Assembly (NCBI RefSeq): GCF_026344005.1
Contig: NZ_JAPKNH010000007.1
Span: forward strand, 186,001 to 250,000
Length of the DNA: 64,000 nucleotides
From: Kaistia terrae
Lineage (GTDB): Bacteria > Pseudomonadota > Alphaproteobacteria > Rhizobiales > Kaistiaceae
Reading direction: 5' to 3'
Program-made: the position numbers and the translations under genes
Part shown: in pieces, positions 33,958 to 43,432 of the stretch
Layout: every line of letters begins with the position of its first letter
Numbering within the stretch: the stretch's first letter is position 1
The notes under the pieces: generated by a model
Told to the model about the DNA's origin: nothing
Database searches by the model: none
The model's input: the letters and a program-made list of their open reading frames with translations, nothing else

Positions 33958-36592
33958 AGCGAACTTTGCCCTTCTTCCCAGCCGCCGCGCCAAATTCCAG
34001 CGGCTTGGCCGCCTTGCGGAAATCAGCCCAAGGATCGACGCCGAGCGAGGCGAGCCGGGTCGGCAAATTAAGGACTGTGAAGTAGTTGGGACCGACGCCA
34101 GGACTCAGTTCGTCCCAGGCGAGAGGCGCGGAAACCGGAGCACCGGCCCGGGCGCGCGTCGAATACGGCGCCACCGCCGTCTGGCCACGTTGGTTTCGCA
34201 GATAGTCGATCAGGATTTTGCCGGGCCGCTTCGCCTTGCTGATCGTCGCGACGTAGTGGTCGGGACTGTCTGAAGCCATCGCGTCGGCGAGCCCCTTGGT
34301 AAAAGCCTTGATCTCAGGCCATTCCGCCTTCGGCGTCAGCGGCGAAACGACATGCAGCCCCTTGCCGCCCGACGTCTTGACGAAGGCGGCGAGCCCGGCG
34401 TCCTCCAGCCGTTGCCGAACTTCCTGCGCCGCGTCGATCACCGTCTGCCAATCGACACCCTCGCCGGGGTCCAGATCCATGATGATCATGTCCGGCTTTT
34501 CCCAGGCATCGATCGTCGAGCCCCAGGGGTGGATCTCGAGCACGGCCGATTGCACCAGCGCGATCAACCCGTCGAGATTCTCGATGCTGATCAGTTGTTC
34601 CACCGCATCCGTCGAAGGATCGTCGACCAGCACGATCGCCTCGTTCAGGCCCTTCCAGGCGTTCTTCTGGAAAAACTGTTCGCCGGTGATTCCGCTCGGA
34701 CAGCGCAATAACGACAGCGGCCGATGCGTGATGAACGGCGCGATATGCGGCCATATCTCGGCATAGTAGTCGGCAAGCCCCTGCTTGGTGACGCCGGCAT
34801 CCGGCCAATAGATCCGGTCGGGATGCGTCAGCTTGACGGTGGAGTTAGGCTCCACCTTGAGCCCCCGTTTCCTCGACGGTTTCGCTTCCATGGTGGGCGC
34901 CTCCCGTATGATCTCGCTGGCCGGCTTGTCTTCGCGCAGCCCCCGGAACGAAGCATGGCGGAGATGACCGTCCGCCGTCCAGGCGCGGAACTCCACCTCG
35001 GCCACCAGTTCGGGCCGGACAAAGCGAACCTGCCGCCTTTCCTCCGCCGTCAGCGGCTTTTCAAACGGACTTTCACTCACCCGCATGCGCTCCAGCGTCT
35101 GGAACAGGTCTTCCGCCAGCCGCGCGGAAAACCCGGTGCCGACACGACCGACATGCTTCAACGCGCCGTCCTCCTGCACGCCGAGCACCAGCGAACCGAT
35201 GGCCCGGCGCGAGGTCGAGGAAGGCACATAGCCACCGATGACGAATTCCTGCCGATCGGAGCTTTTCGCCTTCAGCCAGCTTTTGTTGCGGCCGGATCGA
35301 TAGGGAGAATCCAGAACCTTCGAGACGATGCCCTCAAGCCCAAGCCGCTTGGCATGGCGAAAGACGACCTCGCCGTCTTCTTCGAAGTGCTGGCTGACGC
35401 GGAGGAGCGGCGCTCCATCCGCCACGATCTGCGCCAGGACCTGCTTGCGCTCGGAAAGTGGCAGTTCACGAAGGTCATAGCCATCGAGATAGAGCAGATC
35501 GAAGACGTAGAAGGCGAAGCGATCGGAACGCCCCTCGCTCAGATCCGCCTGCAGGGCCGAAAAATCCGACGCCCCACTCGCTGTCTCGACCACGAGTTCG
35601 CCGTCGATCAGCGCCGTGCCGATGGGCAGCGCCTGCAACGCACCGACGATCTCCTTGCCGAACTTTTTGGTCCAGTCGAGACCGGTGCGGGTCAGAAGCT
35701 TTACACGCCCGGCCGCGACATGCGCCTGCAGGCGATAGCCGTCGAACTTTATCTCATGGATCCAGCGCTCGCCGGCGGGCGGCGCGTCCGTGAGCGTCGC
35801 CAGCGCGGGCTCGACGAAAGCCGGTTGCGGGCCCTTCGTCGCGCCCTTCAGTTTCGCGGGATCAGGCAACGGCGGAGACGGCGCCGCCTCGATAGTCGGC
35901 TCCGGCTTGTCGGTGACCTTTACTTTGGCCGCCGACTTGGCGACTGGCTTGGCCTTCGGAATCTTGCCGGTTTTGGACGACCAGCCCGGCGCCTCGTTCT
36001 CGACATCGGCGATGGCGCGGCCGGTCTTCACCGAATCCGGCATTTCCTCGAGGATATCCGGCGCGCCGGACGAGCGGGCTTCCTCATCCTCGGCCTTGAT
36101 CAGCAGCCAGTTCTCGCGCTTTTCGCGTGGGCGCCCGTGCATCTTCACCAGATGCCAGCGGCCATGCAGCTTCTCTCCCTTCAGTTCGAATTCGAGATGG
36201 CCCTTGGCATAGCCCTTGTGCGGGTCCCCGACCGGCTCCCAGACGCCGCGATCCCAAACGATGACCGTGCCGCCGCCATACTCGCCCTTGGGAATGGTGC
36301 CTTCGAAGCCGCCATATTCAAGCGGGTGGTCCTCGACATGCACAGCGAGGCGCTTCTCTTCAGGATCGAGACTCGGCCCCCGCGTCACGGCCCAGCTTTT
36401 CAGGACGCCATCCATCTCGAGCCGGAAGTCGTAGTGCAGGCGGGTCGCATCGTGTTTCTGGATGACAAAGCTGGGCCCGGCCTTTTTGGCGACTTTCGCA
36501 GACCTGGTCGCCTTGATCGTTTTGGCGCCGGCTGGCTCCGGCGTCGTCTTGAAGTCGCGCTTGCTGCGATAGGCTTCGAGCGGCGCGGCCAT
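33947..36592 (-). CDS. ligD: Multidomain NHEJ DNA ligase D (phosphoesterase-ligase-polymerase)
   Basis: An 881-residue LigD. Domains in order: 3'-phosphoesterase (about 30-190; HDATRLHYDFRLEMDG, GTIPKGEYGGGTVIVWD), ATP-dependent ligase (about 265-560; EIKFDGYR with the adenylated Lys282, EGIVSKVLDSPYRSGR) and archaeo-eukaryotic primase-like polymerase (about 590-870; IYWPDAGVTKQGLADYYAEI, IIMDLDPGEGVDW with the metal-binding Asp pair, FVKTSGGKGLHV). It processes and seals double-strand breaks with Ku. It begins one base after the ku stop codon, a tight operon. A lysine/proline-rich linker joins PE and ligase domains. Confidence 0.96.
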   Translation of the reverse strand: MAAPLEAYRSKRDFKTTPEPAGAKTIKATRSAKVAKKAGPSFVIQKHDATRLHYDFRLEMDGVLKSWAVTRGPSLDPEEKRLAVHVEDHPLEYGGFEGTIPKGEYGGGTVIVWDRGVWEPVGDPHKGYAKGHLEFELKGEKLHGRWHLVKMHGRPREKRENWLLIKAEDEEARSSGAPDILEEMPDSVKTGRAIADVENEAPGWSSKTGKIPKAKPVAKSAAKVKVTDKPEPTIEAAPSPPLPDPAKLKGATKGPQPAFVEPALATLTDAPPAGERWIHEIKFDGYRLQAHVAAGRVKLLTRTGLDWTKKFGKEIVGALQALPIGTALIDGELVVETASGASDFSALQADLSEGRSDRFAFYVFDLLYLDGYDLRELPLSERKQVLAQIVADGAPLLRVSQHFEEDGEVVFRHAKRLGLEGIVSKVLDSPYRSGRNKSWLKAKSSDRQEFVIGGYVPSSTSRRAIGSLVLGVQEDGALKHVGRVGTGFSARLAEDLFQTLERMRVSESPFEKPLTAEERRQVRFVRPELVAEVEFRAWTADGHLRHASFRGLREDKPASEIIREAPTMEAKPSRKRGLKVEPNSTVKLTHPDRIYWPDAGVTKQGLADYYAEIWPHIAPFITHRPLSLLRCPSGITGEQFFQKNAWKGLNEAIVLVDDPSTDAVEQLISIENLDGLIALVQSAVLEIHPWGSTIDAWEKPDMIIMDLDPGEGVDWQTVIDAAQEVRQRLEDAGLAAFVKTSGGKGLHVVSPLTPKAEWPEIKAFTKGLADAMASDSPDHYVATISKAKRPGKILIDYLRNQRGQTAVAPYSTRARAGAPVSAPLAWDELSPGVGPNYFTVLNLPTRLASLGVDPWADFRKAAKPLEFGAAAGKKGKVRSSS

Positions 36593-36593
36593 A

Positions 36594-37454
36594 TCAGCTT
36601 GCCTTGCGCCGTGGCACTACCGGCTTCGGATCAGACTTGGCAACCTTCTTGGGCGCCGCCCTCTTGTCGCCTGCCGCCTTCATCGCCCCGGCGCTTTCGC
36701 GCAACGCCGCCATCAGGTCGACCACCTTGTCGGTCTTGCGCGGCGGTGGCGGTGCGAAAGTCTTGCCCTCCAGCTTCGCCTTGACGAGATCGGCGAGCGC
36801 CGCTTCATAGCGGTCGTCGAAAGCCGCCGGATCGAATGTCCCGCGCTTGGTCTGGATGATGTGCTGCGCCAGCTCCAGCATCTCGCCTTCGATCTTCAGC
36901 TTCGGAATACCATCGAAGGCTTCCCTAGCGGGGCGGACCGCATAGTCGAAGCTCAGCGTCGTGGCGACAAGGCCATCGCCTTCGGCGCGGATCAGAACGC
37001 TGCGCATCCGGCGGAACAGCACTGCGCGGGCGATGGCTGCCGCATGGCTCTTGCGCATGCCCTCGCGGATCAGCCCGAACGCCTCTTCCGCCGCCTTGTC
37101 GCTCGGCGTCAGGTAGTAGGGACGGTCGAAGAACACGTCGTCGACCTCGTCGCTGCGGACGAACGCCTCCACCGCCAGCGTCTTGTCGCTTTCCGGCGTG
37201 GCGGCGGCGATCTCTTCCGGATCGATCTCGACATATTCGCCGGCGGCGATCTCGTAGCCCTTGATCTGGTCCTCGGTTTCAACCGGCTTGCCGGTATCCT
37301 GATCAACATAGTGCCGGCGGACCCGGTTGCCGGTGGCGCGGTTCAGCGTGTGGAAGGTGATGCGATCCGACGTCGAGGCGGCCGTGTGCAGCGCCACGGG
37401 GCAGACAATTTCGGCGACCTTGAGAAAGCCCTTCCAAACTGCCCTTGGAGCCAT
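36594..37454 (-). CDS. ku: Ku homodimeric DNA end-binding protein, first copy
   Basis: A 286-residue bacterial Ku: MAPRAVWKGFLKVAEIVCPV, the conserved TFHTLNRATGNRVRRHYVDQ segment, then DEVDDVFFDRPYYLTP and the bridge/pillar core. The C-terminal tail is lysine- and proline-rich (KKVAKSDPKPVVPRRKAS), as in Ku proteins with DNA- or LigD-contacting extensions. The start at 37454 is the family start; frames extend upstream to 37679 without conservation. It is directly upstream of ligD, so the two are co-expressed. Confidence 0.95.
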   Translation of the reverse strand: MAPRAVWKGFLKVAEIVCPVALHTAASTSDRITFHTLNRATGNRVRRHYVDQDTGKPVETEDQIKGYEIAAGEYVEIDPEEIAAATPESDKTLAVEAFVRSDEVDDVFFDRPYYLTPSDKAAEEAFGLIREGMRKSHAAAIARAVLFRRMRSVLIRAEGDGLVATTLSFDYAVRPAREAFDGIPKLKIEGEMLELAQHIIQTKRGTFDPAAFDDRYEAALADLVKAKLEGKTFAPPPPRKTDKVVDLMAALRESAGAMKAAGDKRAAPKKVAKSDPKPVVPRRKAS

Positions 37455-37608
37455 TTGCCGTACTCCTACGCCACGAAACGCGTGTCCCGTACCCATTCCT
37501 GACGGGCACGGACGAGGAGTCCAATGACGTTCGCGCGATTCCGTTCCGGCGGATAGCGCCAAGCCGTAATCCGGATGGTGGCGGCGCCACCATCCGGATC
37601 GCCATCCA

Positions 37609-39870
37609 CTAGACGAACGGCGTTTCGTCCAGGAAGCGCTCCAGCACGTTCCAGGTGATGCGCGAGACGTTGTTGTCATAGTCGTTGTGCAGCAGCGAGC
37701 CGCACCAGGCGATGGAAGACGTAGCGAACAGCGCGCCGCCCGAGGGCGTCTCGCCGAAGGCCAGATCGGCGTGGACGCGCTCGTTCTGGTCGCCGCCGAG
37801 ATTGGGCGGCACGACGCCGAATTCCTCGTTGACCAGCATCATCATGGCGCTGTGACCATCCGACGAGGCGAGCCGCAGCATGTTGGGCGGACCGCCGAGA
37901 TTTTGGGAGATGCAATCGAGCTCGATGCCAGCCGCACCACCGCCAACCAGGCCGAAATCGCCGATGATCTCGTCCGGCACATCCTTGAAGATGAACGCCG
38001 CACGGGGATTATCCGCGTCGGGCGCGCGCCGGTAGAAGGTCGAAACATCAAAGCCCTGGGCGATGAAGCCGACGCCGGCCATGACGTTGGGCGCGCGGCC
38101 GATGCGGCGCCAGAGGCCGCCGAACTCGCCATTGAACGACTGGTAATATTCGCCGGGCTCGGCCGCCCAGGTGCGGATGCCATCCTCGGCGCGGCGCACC
38201 TCGATAACGCCGGGCTCGGTCTTGTGGAAGCCGATGCGCCAGTACCAGCCATTGCCGCCCATATACATCAGCCGGCCGCCGCGATCGATCCACGCCTTCA
38301 TACCATCCCACATTGCCGTCGAATGATATTCTGGATGGGTGCCGGTGAGAATGACGCGGTAGTCGGCGAGAAGGTCGTAGCCTTCCTCGTGCAGGTCCTC
38401 GTCGGTGATCAGGTCGTAGTCGACGCCCTTGTGGTCGAGCCAGTCGAACAGATGCGTATCGGCATTGTACTGGTAGAGCGCCGAGCCGGGGCCGCCGAGC
38501 CAGGAATGATAGCGCGGCGAGAAGTTCAAATTCGGCCGCAGCCGGCTCGAATAGCAGACGCCCGAGCCATCGGCATGGGTGTCGTATTGCGAGCCGCCAA
38601 GCTCGGGGTGGTCGTACATGTAGAGATCGGCATGGCCGAAGGTGAGAAGCCGGCCCATCTGCCGCTCGGCGCCCCGCGCCGTAATGTGTTCGGCGTGGTT
38701 GCAATAGGAGAGATAGGACATGGTCGGGGCCAGCACGAGGACGGACGGGCGCTTGCCGCGCTTGGCCTTGTCGCGCGGCGGGCGGACGAAGAACGGAATG
38801 TAGGTCTCGCGCGTCGCGGTTTCGTCGCTGTCGCCGGCTGAGGCGTGCAATGCATAGGCGCCGCTCTTCAGATCGTCGGGGATCGTCAGCGAGACCGAGG
38901 TCTCCCAGCCCGCGTCATAAATGTCGTCATGGTGGAAATGCACCGCGCCGTAATGCTCGGGCTTTCGCGGCCAGGCCTGCTCCTCGCCCGTCCAGTTATG
39001 CCCCTTCATGCCGCGCGCCGGCATTTGCATCAGCTTGCCATGCCGGCCGAACGGGCCGATATCGACGGCATCGACGCTCTCGATCTCGCGGGAGAAATCC
39101 CACTGCGCGATCCGCGCCGTCTGCACATCGCGCGGAGCGATGCCGGCGAGCAGGCTGTCATGATCGGCATGGCTGCGAATGCCGGAGAGCAGGATCGGGC
39201 CGTCGATCTTGCCGTCGAAGTGCCGGCCGATGGTGCCGTCCGCTTCCGGGCGACCGGCAAGATAGAACGGCAGTGCCGACGCCTTGACGCCGAGCCGGAT
39301 GCGGCCGCGGAACTGGCCGTGATCCCGGATCACGGCGACCGGGATCAAGGGGCGCTGGTCGAGCGTGACCTCGCCGCTGGCCGGGTCGAAGGTCACGGCG
39401 AGCTGATACCAATGTCGTTCCAGCATGGCGTGTTCGACGCGCACCGTTTCCGTCTCGCCCGAGCCATCGCCGATCGTCAGCGAAAGCCGGCCGTCATCGC
39501 CGATGCTGATCTGGAAGCCGGCCTGGGTGGCCGCATCCCATTGCGCGGCGATCACCTGTTCGTCGCGCGTCGGCATTGTCGGCCAGACGAAGCCGAGAAA
39601 GGAGAAGGGCTGCGCGGCAACGGCCGGCATGTCGGCGGCAATCATGTAGGAGCCGGCGTCGATGCGCTGCGGCTTGCCGGCATGGATGCCGTCGATTTCG
39701 GTCGGAATGTGCGGAAACTTCAGGCCGGGACCGGCCGGATTGCAGTCGCCGTTGACGACGCGGACCAGCCGGGCCTCAAACGTCTCCCCCTCTTCTAGCG
39801 AAAGCTTGAAGGCGATCTCCTCGCCAGGGGCGACGCTGTAGCGCTCGGGATAGCCGACGATCTTGAGCAT
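37609..39870 (-). CDS. N,N-dimethylformamidase-like large (beta) subunit
   Basis: A 753-residue protein matching the large subunit of N,N-dimethylformamidase (about 762). The N-terminal part includes a LamG-like beta-sandwich (about 110-270; AMLERHWYQLAVTFDPASGE). The C-terminal part is a glutamine-amidotransferase-like fold with SVLVLAPTMSYLSYCNHAEH, HADLYMYDHPELGGSQYD and LTGTHPEYHSTAMWDGMKAW. The known enzyme uses a mononuclear iron held by two tyrosines and one carboxylate; Glu514 here (HPEYHS) is the likely carboxylate, and Tyr386/389 with Tyr417/419/429 are candidate ligands. It would hydrolyse an N-substituted formamide or related amide. It follows the small subunit by 70 bases. Confidence 0.85.
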   Translation of the reverse strand: MLKIVGYPERYSVAPGEEIAFKLSLEEGETFEARLVRVVNGDCNPAGPGLKFPHIPTEIDGIHAGKPQRIDAGSYMIAADMPAVAAQPFSFLGFVWPTMPTRDEQVIAAQWDAATQAGFQISIGDDGRLSLTIGDGSGETETVRVEHAMLERHWYQLAVTFDPASGEVTLDQRPLIPVAVIRDHGQFRGRIRLGVKASALPFYLAGRPEADGTIGRHFDGKIDGPILLSGIRSHADHDSLLAGIAPRDVQTARIAQWDFSREIESVDAVDIGPFGRHGKLMQMPARGMKGHNWTGEEQAWPRKPEHYGAVHFHHDDIYDAGWETSVSLTIPDDLKSGAYALHASAGDSDETATRETYIPFFVRPPRDKAKRGKRPSVLVLAPTMSYLSYCNHAEHITARGAERQMGRLLTFGHADLYMYDHPELGGSQYDTHADGSGVCYSSRLRPNLNFSPRYHSWLGGPGSALYQYNADTHLFDWLDHKGVDYDLITDEDLHEEGYDLLADYRVILTGTHPEYHSTAMWDGMKAWIDRGGRLMYMGGNGWYWRIGFHKTEPGVIEVRRAEDGIRTWAAEPGEYYQSFNGEFGGLWRRIGRAPNVMAGVGFIAQGFDVSTFYRRAPDADNPRAAFIFKDVPDEIIGDFGLVGGGAAGIELDCISQNLGGPPNMLRLASSDGHSAMMMLVNEEFGVVPPNLGGDQNERVHADLAFGETPSGGALFATSSIAWCGSLLHNDYDNNVSRITWNVLERFLDETPFV

Positions 39871-39940
39871 GGAATATCATCCAGATTGGCGCATGAAACG
39901 GGATCGCCGTGGCGGCGACCTGCTGTTCGAACGGGAAGGC

Positions 39941-40261
39941 TCAGTCGCGGAGCGGCCGATTGATGCTTTCGCCTGTCAGAAGGCGCCAGCGGCGACGGAA
40001 GACTTCCCATTCCGCCTCTTCGATGTCGGTGAAGACGGGCCCGTCCTCGATCGCGATCGGCTCGCGCCGATCGACCGGCATCAGGCCCAGCACCCATTCC
40101 TCGAACGGGCGCTTGCAGACCAGCACGACCTGCTTGCCCGAAGGGTCGTGGCGCATCGTATTGAGGAGCCGTTGCAGGCCGGGGCTATGAGCACCGATCG
40201 GCTTCTGGCGGAATTCCTCGATGTAGTGTCGATCTATCTCTGGATCGATCTTGTAGACCAT
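39941..40261 (-). CDS. N,N-dimethylformamidase-like small (alpha) subunit
   Basis: A 106-residue helical protein (MVYKIDPEIDRHYIEEFRQK, then PGLQRLLNTMRHDPSGKQVV, LVCKRPFEEWVLGLMP). Position immediately before the large-subunit gene and the sequence pattern fit the dimethylformamidase light chain, which is about 130 residues in characterised enzymes; this one is shorter. A strong GGGGGAG lies upstream of the ATG at 40261. A longer overlapping frame reads back into the ROK gene on another frame and is not used. It starts 19 bases after the ROK stop codon, so ROK, alpha and beta form one operon. Confidence 0.78.
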   Translation of the reverse strand: MVYKIDPEIDRHYIEEFRQKPIGAHSPGLQRLLNTMRHDPSGKQVVLVCKRPFEEWVLGLMPVDRREPIAIEDGPVFTDIEEAEWEVFRRRWRLLTGESINRPLRD

Positions 40262-40280
40262 GAAGCACTCCCCCTGAACT

Positions 40281-41534
40281 CTACAACGGAAACTGAAGCA
40301 ACTCCGACAAGACAAGACCCGCCGCGCCCAGAAGCGCCGCGCGATCTTCCGTCTCCCCAATCGCGAAGCGGATCTCCCCCCCGCTGCGCGATGGTACGAG
40401 CGCGCGAACGTGTCCGGCAATCGCCTCGGCCATGATTTCCCCGCCGCCGACGACATCGCCATGCAGAATGTAGAAATTCGGCGCCACGGTCTGCTGCAGA
40501 TTGGCAATCCCCACGGCGACATTGCGCGCATAGAGATCGAGCAGGCTTGCCGCCCCCGGCACGCCGGCGCCTGCCAGCGCCACGAGGCGGGCCGAATTGA
40601 TCGCGTCCGGCGCGTCGATGCCGATCGCGCGGGCCTGACGGCGCAGCCAGCCGACCGTGGCGATCGTCTCCCAGCAACCGCGCCTGCCGCACGCGCAGAG
40701 ATCGCCATCGACCTGCACAAAGGTGTGGCCAAGCTCGCCGCCGGCGCCGCTCTGGCCGCGATAGAGATGGCCGCCGAGATAAAGCGCCCCGCCCAGAACC
40801 TCTCCGGTATAGACGGCGGCGAAATTCTGCATGCCGCGTCCCTTGCCGAACCAGCGGTCGCCAACGAGCAGTGCGCGCGGATGATGGTCGAGCAGGGCCG
40901 GCAGGCCGAAGCGCCGGGTCAGCATGTCGCCAAGCTCAAAGCCGTTCATCACCGGCGCGAGATTGACGGCGATGACGGCGCGGCGATCCGTGTCGACCAT
41001 GCCGCCAACGGCGACGCCGATGCCGAGCGGCTCGCGATGCGCGGCGGAAAGGGTTTTTTTCGTCGCCTGCTCGATGGCGCGCGTCACCTCGGCGAGGGTC
41101 GGGTTTTCGGCGGGAAAGCGCACGCTTTCCTCGGCCGATATCGTGCCGGCGAGCGTCACGAGGCAGGTCTGGACGGCGTCGGGCATCAGCATCATGCCGC
41201 AGATCGGCCGCGCCTCCGGCGAGAACCACAGCGGACGCGCCGGCTTGCCGCCCGCCTCGCTCGGCCGGATCGGCTTGCCCTCGACGAGAACCTGCTGGTC
41301 GAGCAGAGGCTGCACGATCCCGGAAATGGTGGTGCGATTGACGCCGGCGAGCCGCGCCAGCTCCGCCCGGCTCGTCGGGCCCAGATCAAACAAGGTCTGC
41401 AGCACGCGGCCACGATTGGCCGAGCCGACCATCGAAGAGGAAAGCAGCGCACGCCCCGGCCGGGCGGTGCGGACATCGGCGGGAATGTCTTCCTCGTCCA
41501 TAGGCCAACGCTGCGGGGAAGTTTCGCGCTCCAA
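40281..41534 (-). CDS. ROK-family transcriptional regulator
   Basis: A 417-residue ROK repressor. The N-terminal winged helix contains NRGRVLQTLFDLGPTSRAEL and ARLAGVNRTTISGIVQPLLD. The ROK domain has the PLGIGVAVGGMVDTD phosphate-region segment, SGAGGELGHTFVQVDGD and the zinc motif CACGRRGCWE. ROK regulators usually sense sugars or sugar phosphates. Start: TTG at 41534 with GAGGA 5 bases upstream; the ATG at 41501 (MDEEDIP) is the alternative and lacks a ribosome site. It is co-directional with the dimethylformamidase-like genes and divergent from a CUT1 importer, so it probably controls both. Confidence 0.88.
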   Translation of the reverse strand: MERETSPQRWPMDEEDIPADVRTARPGRALLSSSMVGSANRGRVLQTLFDLGPTSRAELARLAGVNRTTISGIVQPLLDQQVLVEGKPIRPSEAGGKPARPLWFSPEARPICGMMLMPDAVQTCLVTLAGTISAEESVRFPAENPTLAEVTRAIEQATKKTLSAAHREPLGIGVAVGGMVDTDRRAVIAVNLAPVMNGFELGDMLTRRFGLPALLDHHPRALLVGDRWFGKGRGMQNFAAVYTGEVLGGALYLGGHLYRGQSGAGGELGHTFVQVDGDLCACGRRGCWETIATVGWLRRQARAIGIDAPDAINSARLVALAGAGVPGAASLLDLYARNVAVGIANLQQTVAPNFYILHGDVVGGGEIMAEAIAGHVRALVPSRSGGEIRFAIGETEDRAALLGAAGLVLSELLQFPL

Positions 41535-41833
41535 TCTGTCCTCGTCCTGCTTGCGGACGGCCAGGCGGCCGGTCTTGCGCTTCCTATACGGAATGTCGGC
41601 TGGGTGCGCGCGCTACCAGTCCGACCTCCGAATTAATTCTTAGCCGAACATCGGGTCGTTGACGAGTTAAAATGTTTGTGCGAGCCTCATACTAACAAGA
41701 CGATCGAGACGCCACGACAAGCTTCGTCGGGAACCGAAGCTGTTGTTCGCACCCATAATTGCGTTCGTCATTGAAGAACGAGCTCCAGGCATAGATCTGG
41801 CGCCGAAAAACCTTCCAAGAGGAGAGTGGGAAC
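41535..41833. other. Divergent regulatory region ROK / CUT1 importer
   Basis: About 300 bases, AT-rich for this genome. It contains the palindrome at 41630-41639 and a TTGACG at 41655 followed by the AT-rich AGTTAAAATGTTT. The importer's ribosome site (GAGGAGAGTGGGA) lies at its right end. No ORF seen. Confidence 0.5.
41630..41639. promoter_or_regulatory. Candidate ROK operator palindrome
   Basis: GAATTAATTC is a perfect 10-bp palindrome in the divergent region. Known ROK operators are AT-rich inverted repeats with TTA/TAA elements, so this is a reasonable but unproven site. Confidence 0.3.
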
Positions 41834-43282
41834 ATGAAGTCTGGATTCGATTTCAACCTTTCCCGCCGCGGCCTGCTGAAAAGCGGCGTGGCGCTGGCCG
41901 GAACCGCGGCTATCGGCGGAGGATTAATGCCCCGCCGAGCCATGGCGGCCGACAAGACTTTGCGGGTTTTGCTTGCCGGCGACCCCTTCTACTATGCAAT
42001 CGAGGGCCTGAAGGGCCAGTTCGAGCAGGAAACCGGCATCAAGCTGGCAATCGAGGCGATTTCGCTTGAAGCGCTGCAGGCTCGCCTGACCTCATCCTTC
42101 ATCAGCAACGAGCCGGACGCGGACGTCATCTCCGTCGACCAGATGTGGCTTGGTCAGTATCTCGAGAGCAAGTGGATCACGCCGCTCAACGAATTCATCA
42201 AGGCGGATAGCGACACCAACATCGAGGACTACATTCCCGAAGTCCTCTATTCGCTGAATACGTGGCGCGGCCAGGTCGGAACGCTGCCCGTCGCGGCCTA
42301 TGGCCAGATGGTTCTCTACCGCAAGGACTTTGCCGAAAAGGCCGGCATTGCCGTGCCGGAAGACGGCAGCTGGACCTGGGAACAGTATCTCGCCGCCGTC
42401 CAGAAGATGCACGGCCAGGATTTCGACGGCCAGAAGATGAGTGGCACCGTGCTGGCCGGGCAGCAGCCAGCGCCCGTCGTCCACATGTATTCGCAGCTCG
42501 CCGCCAGCATGGGCACGCGCTGGTTCAAGGACTTCCCGGCCGGCACCCCCTGGGATTTCCAGCCGACCATCAACAGCCCGGAAAATCTCGCCGCGCTGAA
42601 GATCTTCTCCGAGCTCTACAAGAATGCTCCGGCTGAATCGGTCGGTTACAACTGGTTCGACGCTGGCATGCGCTTCGCCAAGGGCGATGTCGGCATGTTC
42701 TACTGGTGGACGCCTTATGCCTACCTTTGCAAGAAGGACGGCTATATGAGCGGCAAGGACTCAGTCGTCGCCGACAAGCTCGGCATGGCCCGCCTGCCCA
42801 AGGGTCCGGGTGAACAGGTGGTTTCGCTCGGCGGCCACAGCCTCGGCATCACTGCCAACTCGGCCAACCGCGATGCTTCCTGGCAGTTCGTCAAATGGGC
42901 GACCTCCGCCAAGACGCAAAAGGCGATGGGCCTCTACGACAAGTATGGCCACCAGTTCTCCGACTTCGCCCGCAAGTCGCTCTACAGCGATGCGGAACTC
43001 TTGAAGATCTATCCGCATCTGACCGCCCAACTCGGCGATCTCGAGCGCGGCAACGGCAAGATCGTCCGTCCGCCGGCCCCGGTCTACACGACGCTCGAGG
43101 GCATTTACGGCCTCAACCTCAACAAGGTTCTGACAGGGCAACTGACGCCGGAAGCCTGCCTCTCGGATACCTCGACCTATTTCGAGACGATCCTGAAGGG
43201 CAACTTCCTCATCCCGTATCAGCAGGCGTCCTATGCCGACACGCTGGACGCGACCAAGAGCCTGCTGAAGTCGCTTAGCTGA
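41834..43282 (+). CDS. CUT1-type carbohydrate ABC importer substrate-binding protein, second cluster
   Basis: A 482-residue family 1 solute-binding protein. It has a twin-arginine-type signal (LSRRGLLKSGVALAGTAAIG) with cleavage near RAMA|ADK. Conserved segments include EQETGIKLAIEAISLEALQA, DVISVDQMWLGQYLESKWIT and GMFYWWTPYAYL. It begins the plus-strand operon divergent from the ROK regulator; a strong hairpin at 43292-43329 follows. Ligand unknown; a glycoside or amide-bearing sugar would suit the linked genes. Confidence 0.91.
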   Translation: MKSGFDFNLSRRGLLKSGVALAGTAAIGGGLMPRRAMAADKTLRVLLAGDPFYYAIEGLKGQFEQETGIKLAIEAISLEALQARLTSSFISNEPDADVISVDQMWLGQYLESKWITPLNEFIKADSDTNIEDYIPEVLYSLNTWRGQVGTLPVAAYGQMVLYRKDFAEKAGIAVPEDGSWTWEQYLAAVQKMHGQDFDGQKMSGTVLAGQQPAPVVHMYSQLAASMGTRWFKDFPAGTPWDFQPTINSPENLAALKIFSELYKNAPAESVGYNWFDAGMRFAKGDVGMFYWWTPYAYLCKKDGYMSGKDSVVADKLGMARLPKGPGEQVVSLGGHSLGITANSANRDASWQFVKWATSAKTQKAMGLYDKYGHQFSDFARKSLYSDAELLKIYPHLTAQLGDLERGNGKIVRPPAPVYTTLEGIYGLNLNKVLTGQLTPEACLSDTSTYFETILKGNFLIPYQQASYADTLDATKSLLKSLS

Positions 43283-43291
43283 GTTTGGCTA

Positions 43292-43329
43292 GGAGCCGAC
43301 GTCTTCATATCGAAGAGATCGTCGGCTCC
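43292..43329 (+). terminator. Long stem-loop after the second CUT1 binding-protein gene
   Basis: GGAGCCGACG pairs with CGTCGGCTCC, extended inward by TCTTC/GAAGA around ATATC. No T-run follows, so mRNA stabilisation or partial attenuation between binding protein and permeases is more likely than full termination. Confidence 0.6.
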
Positions 43330-43432
43330 GGGCCACGACTAGAGCAAAGAGTCCCAAGATCTTTGCTCGACTAGAGCGGACGGGGTGCTCCCTCCCCGCC
43401 CCGTTCGCTCTCTCTTTTCAATTGGAGCGTCC

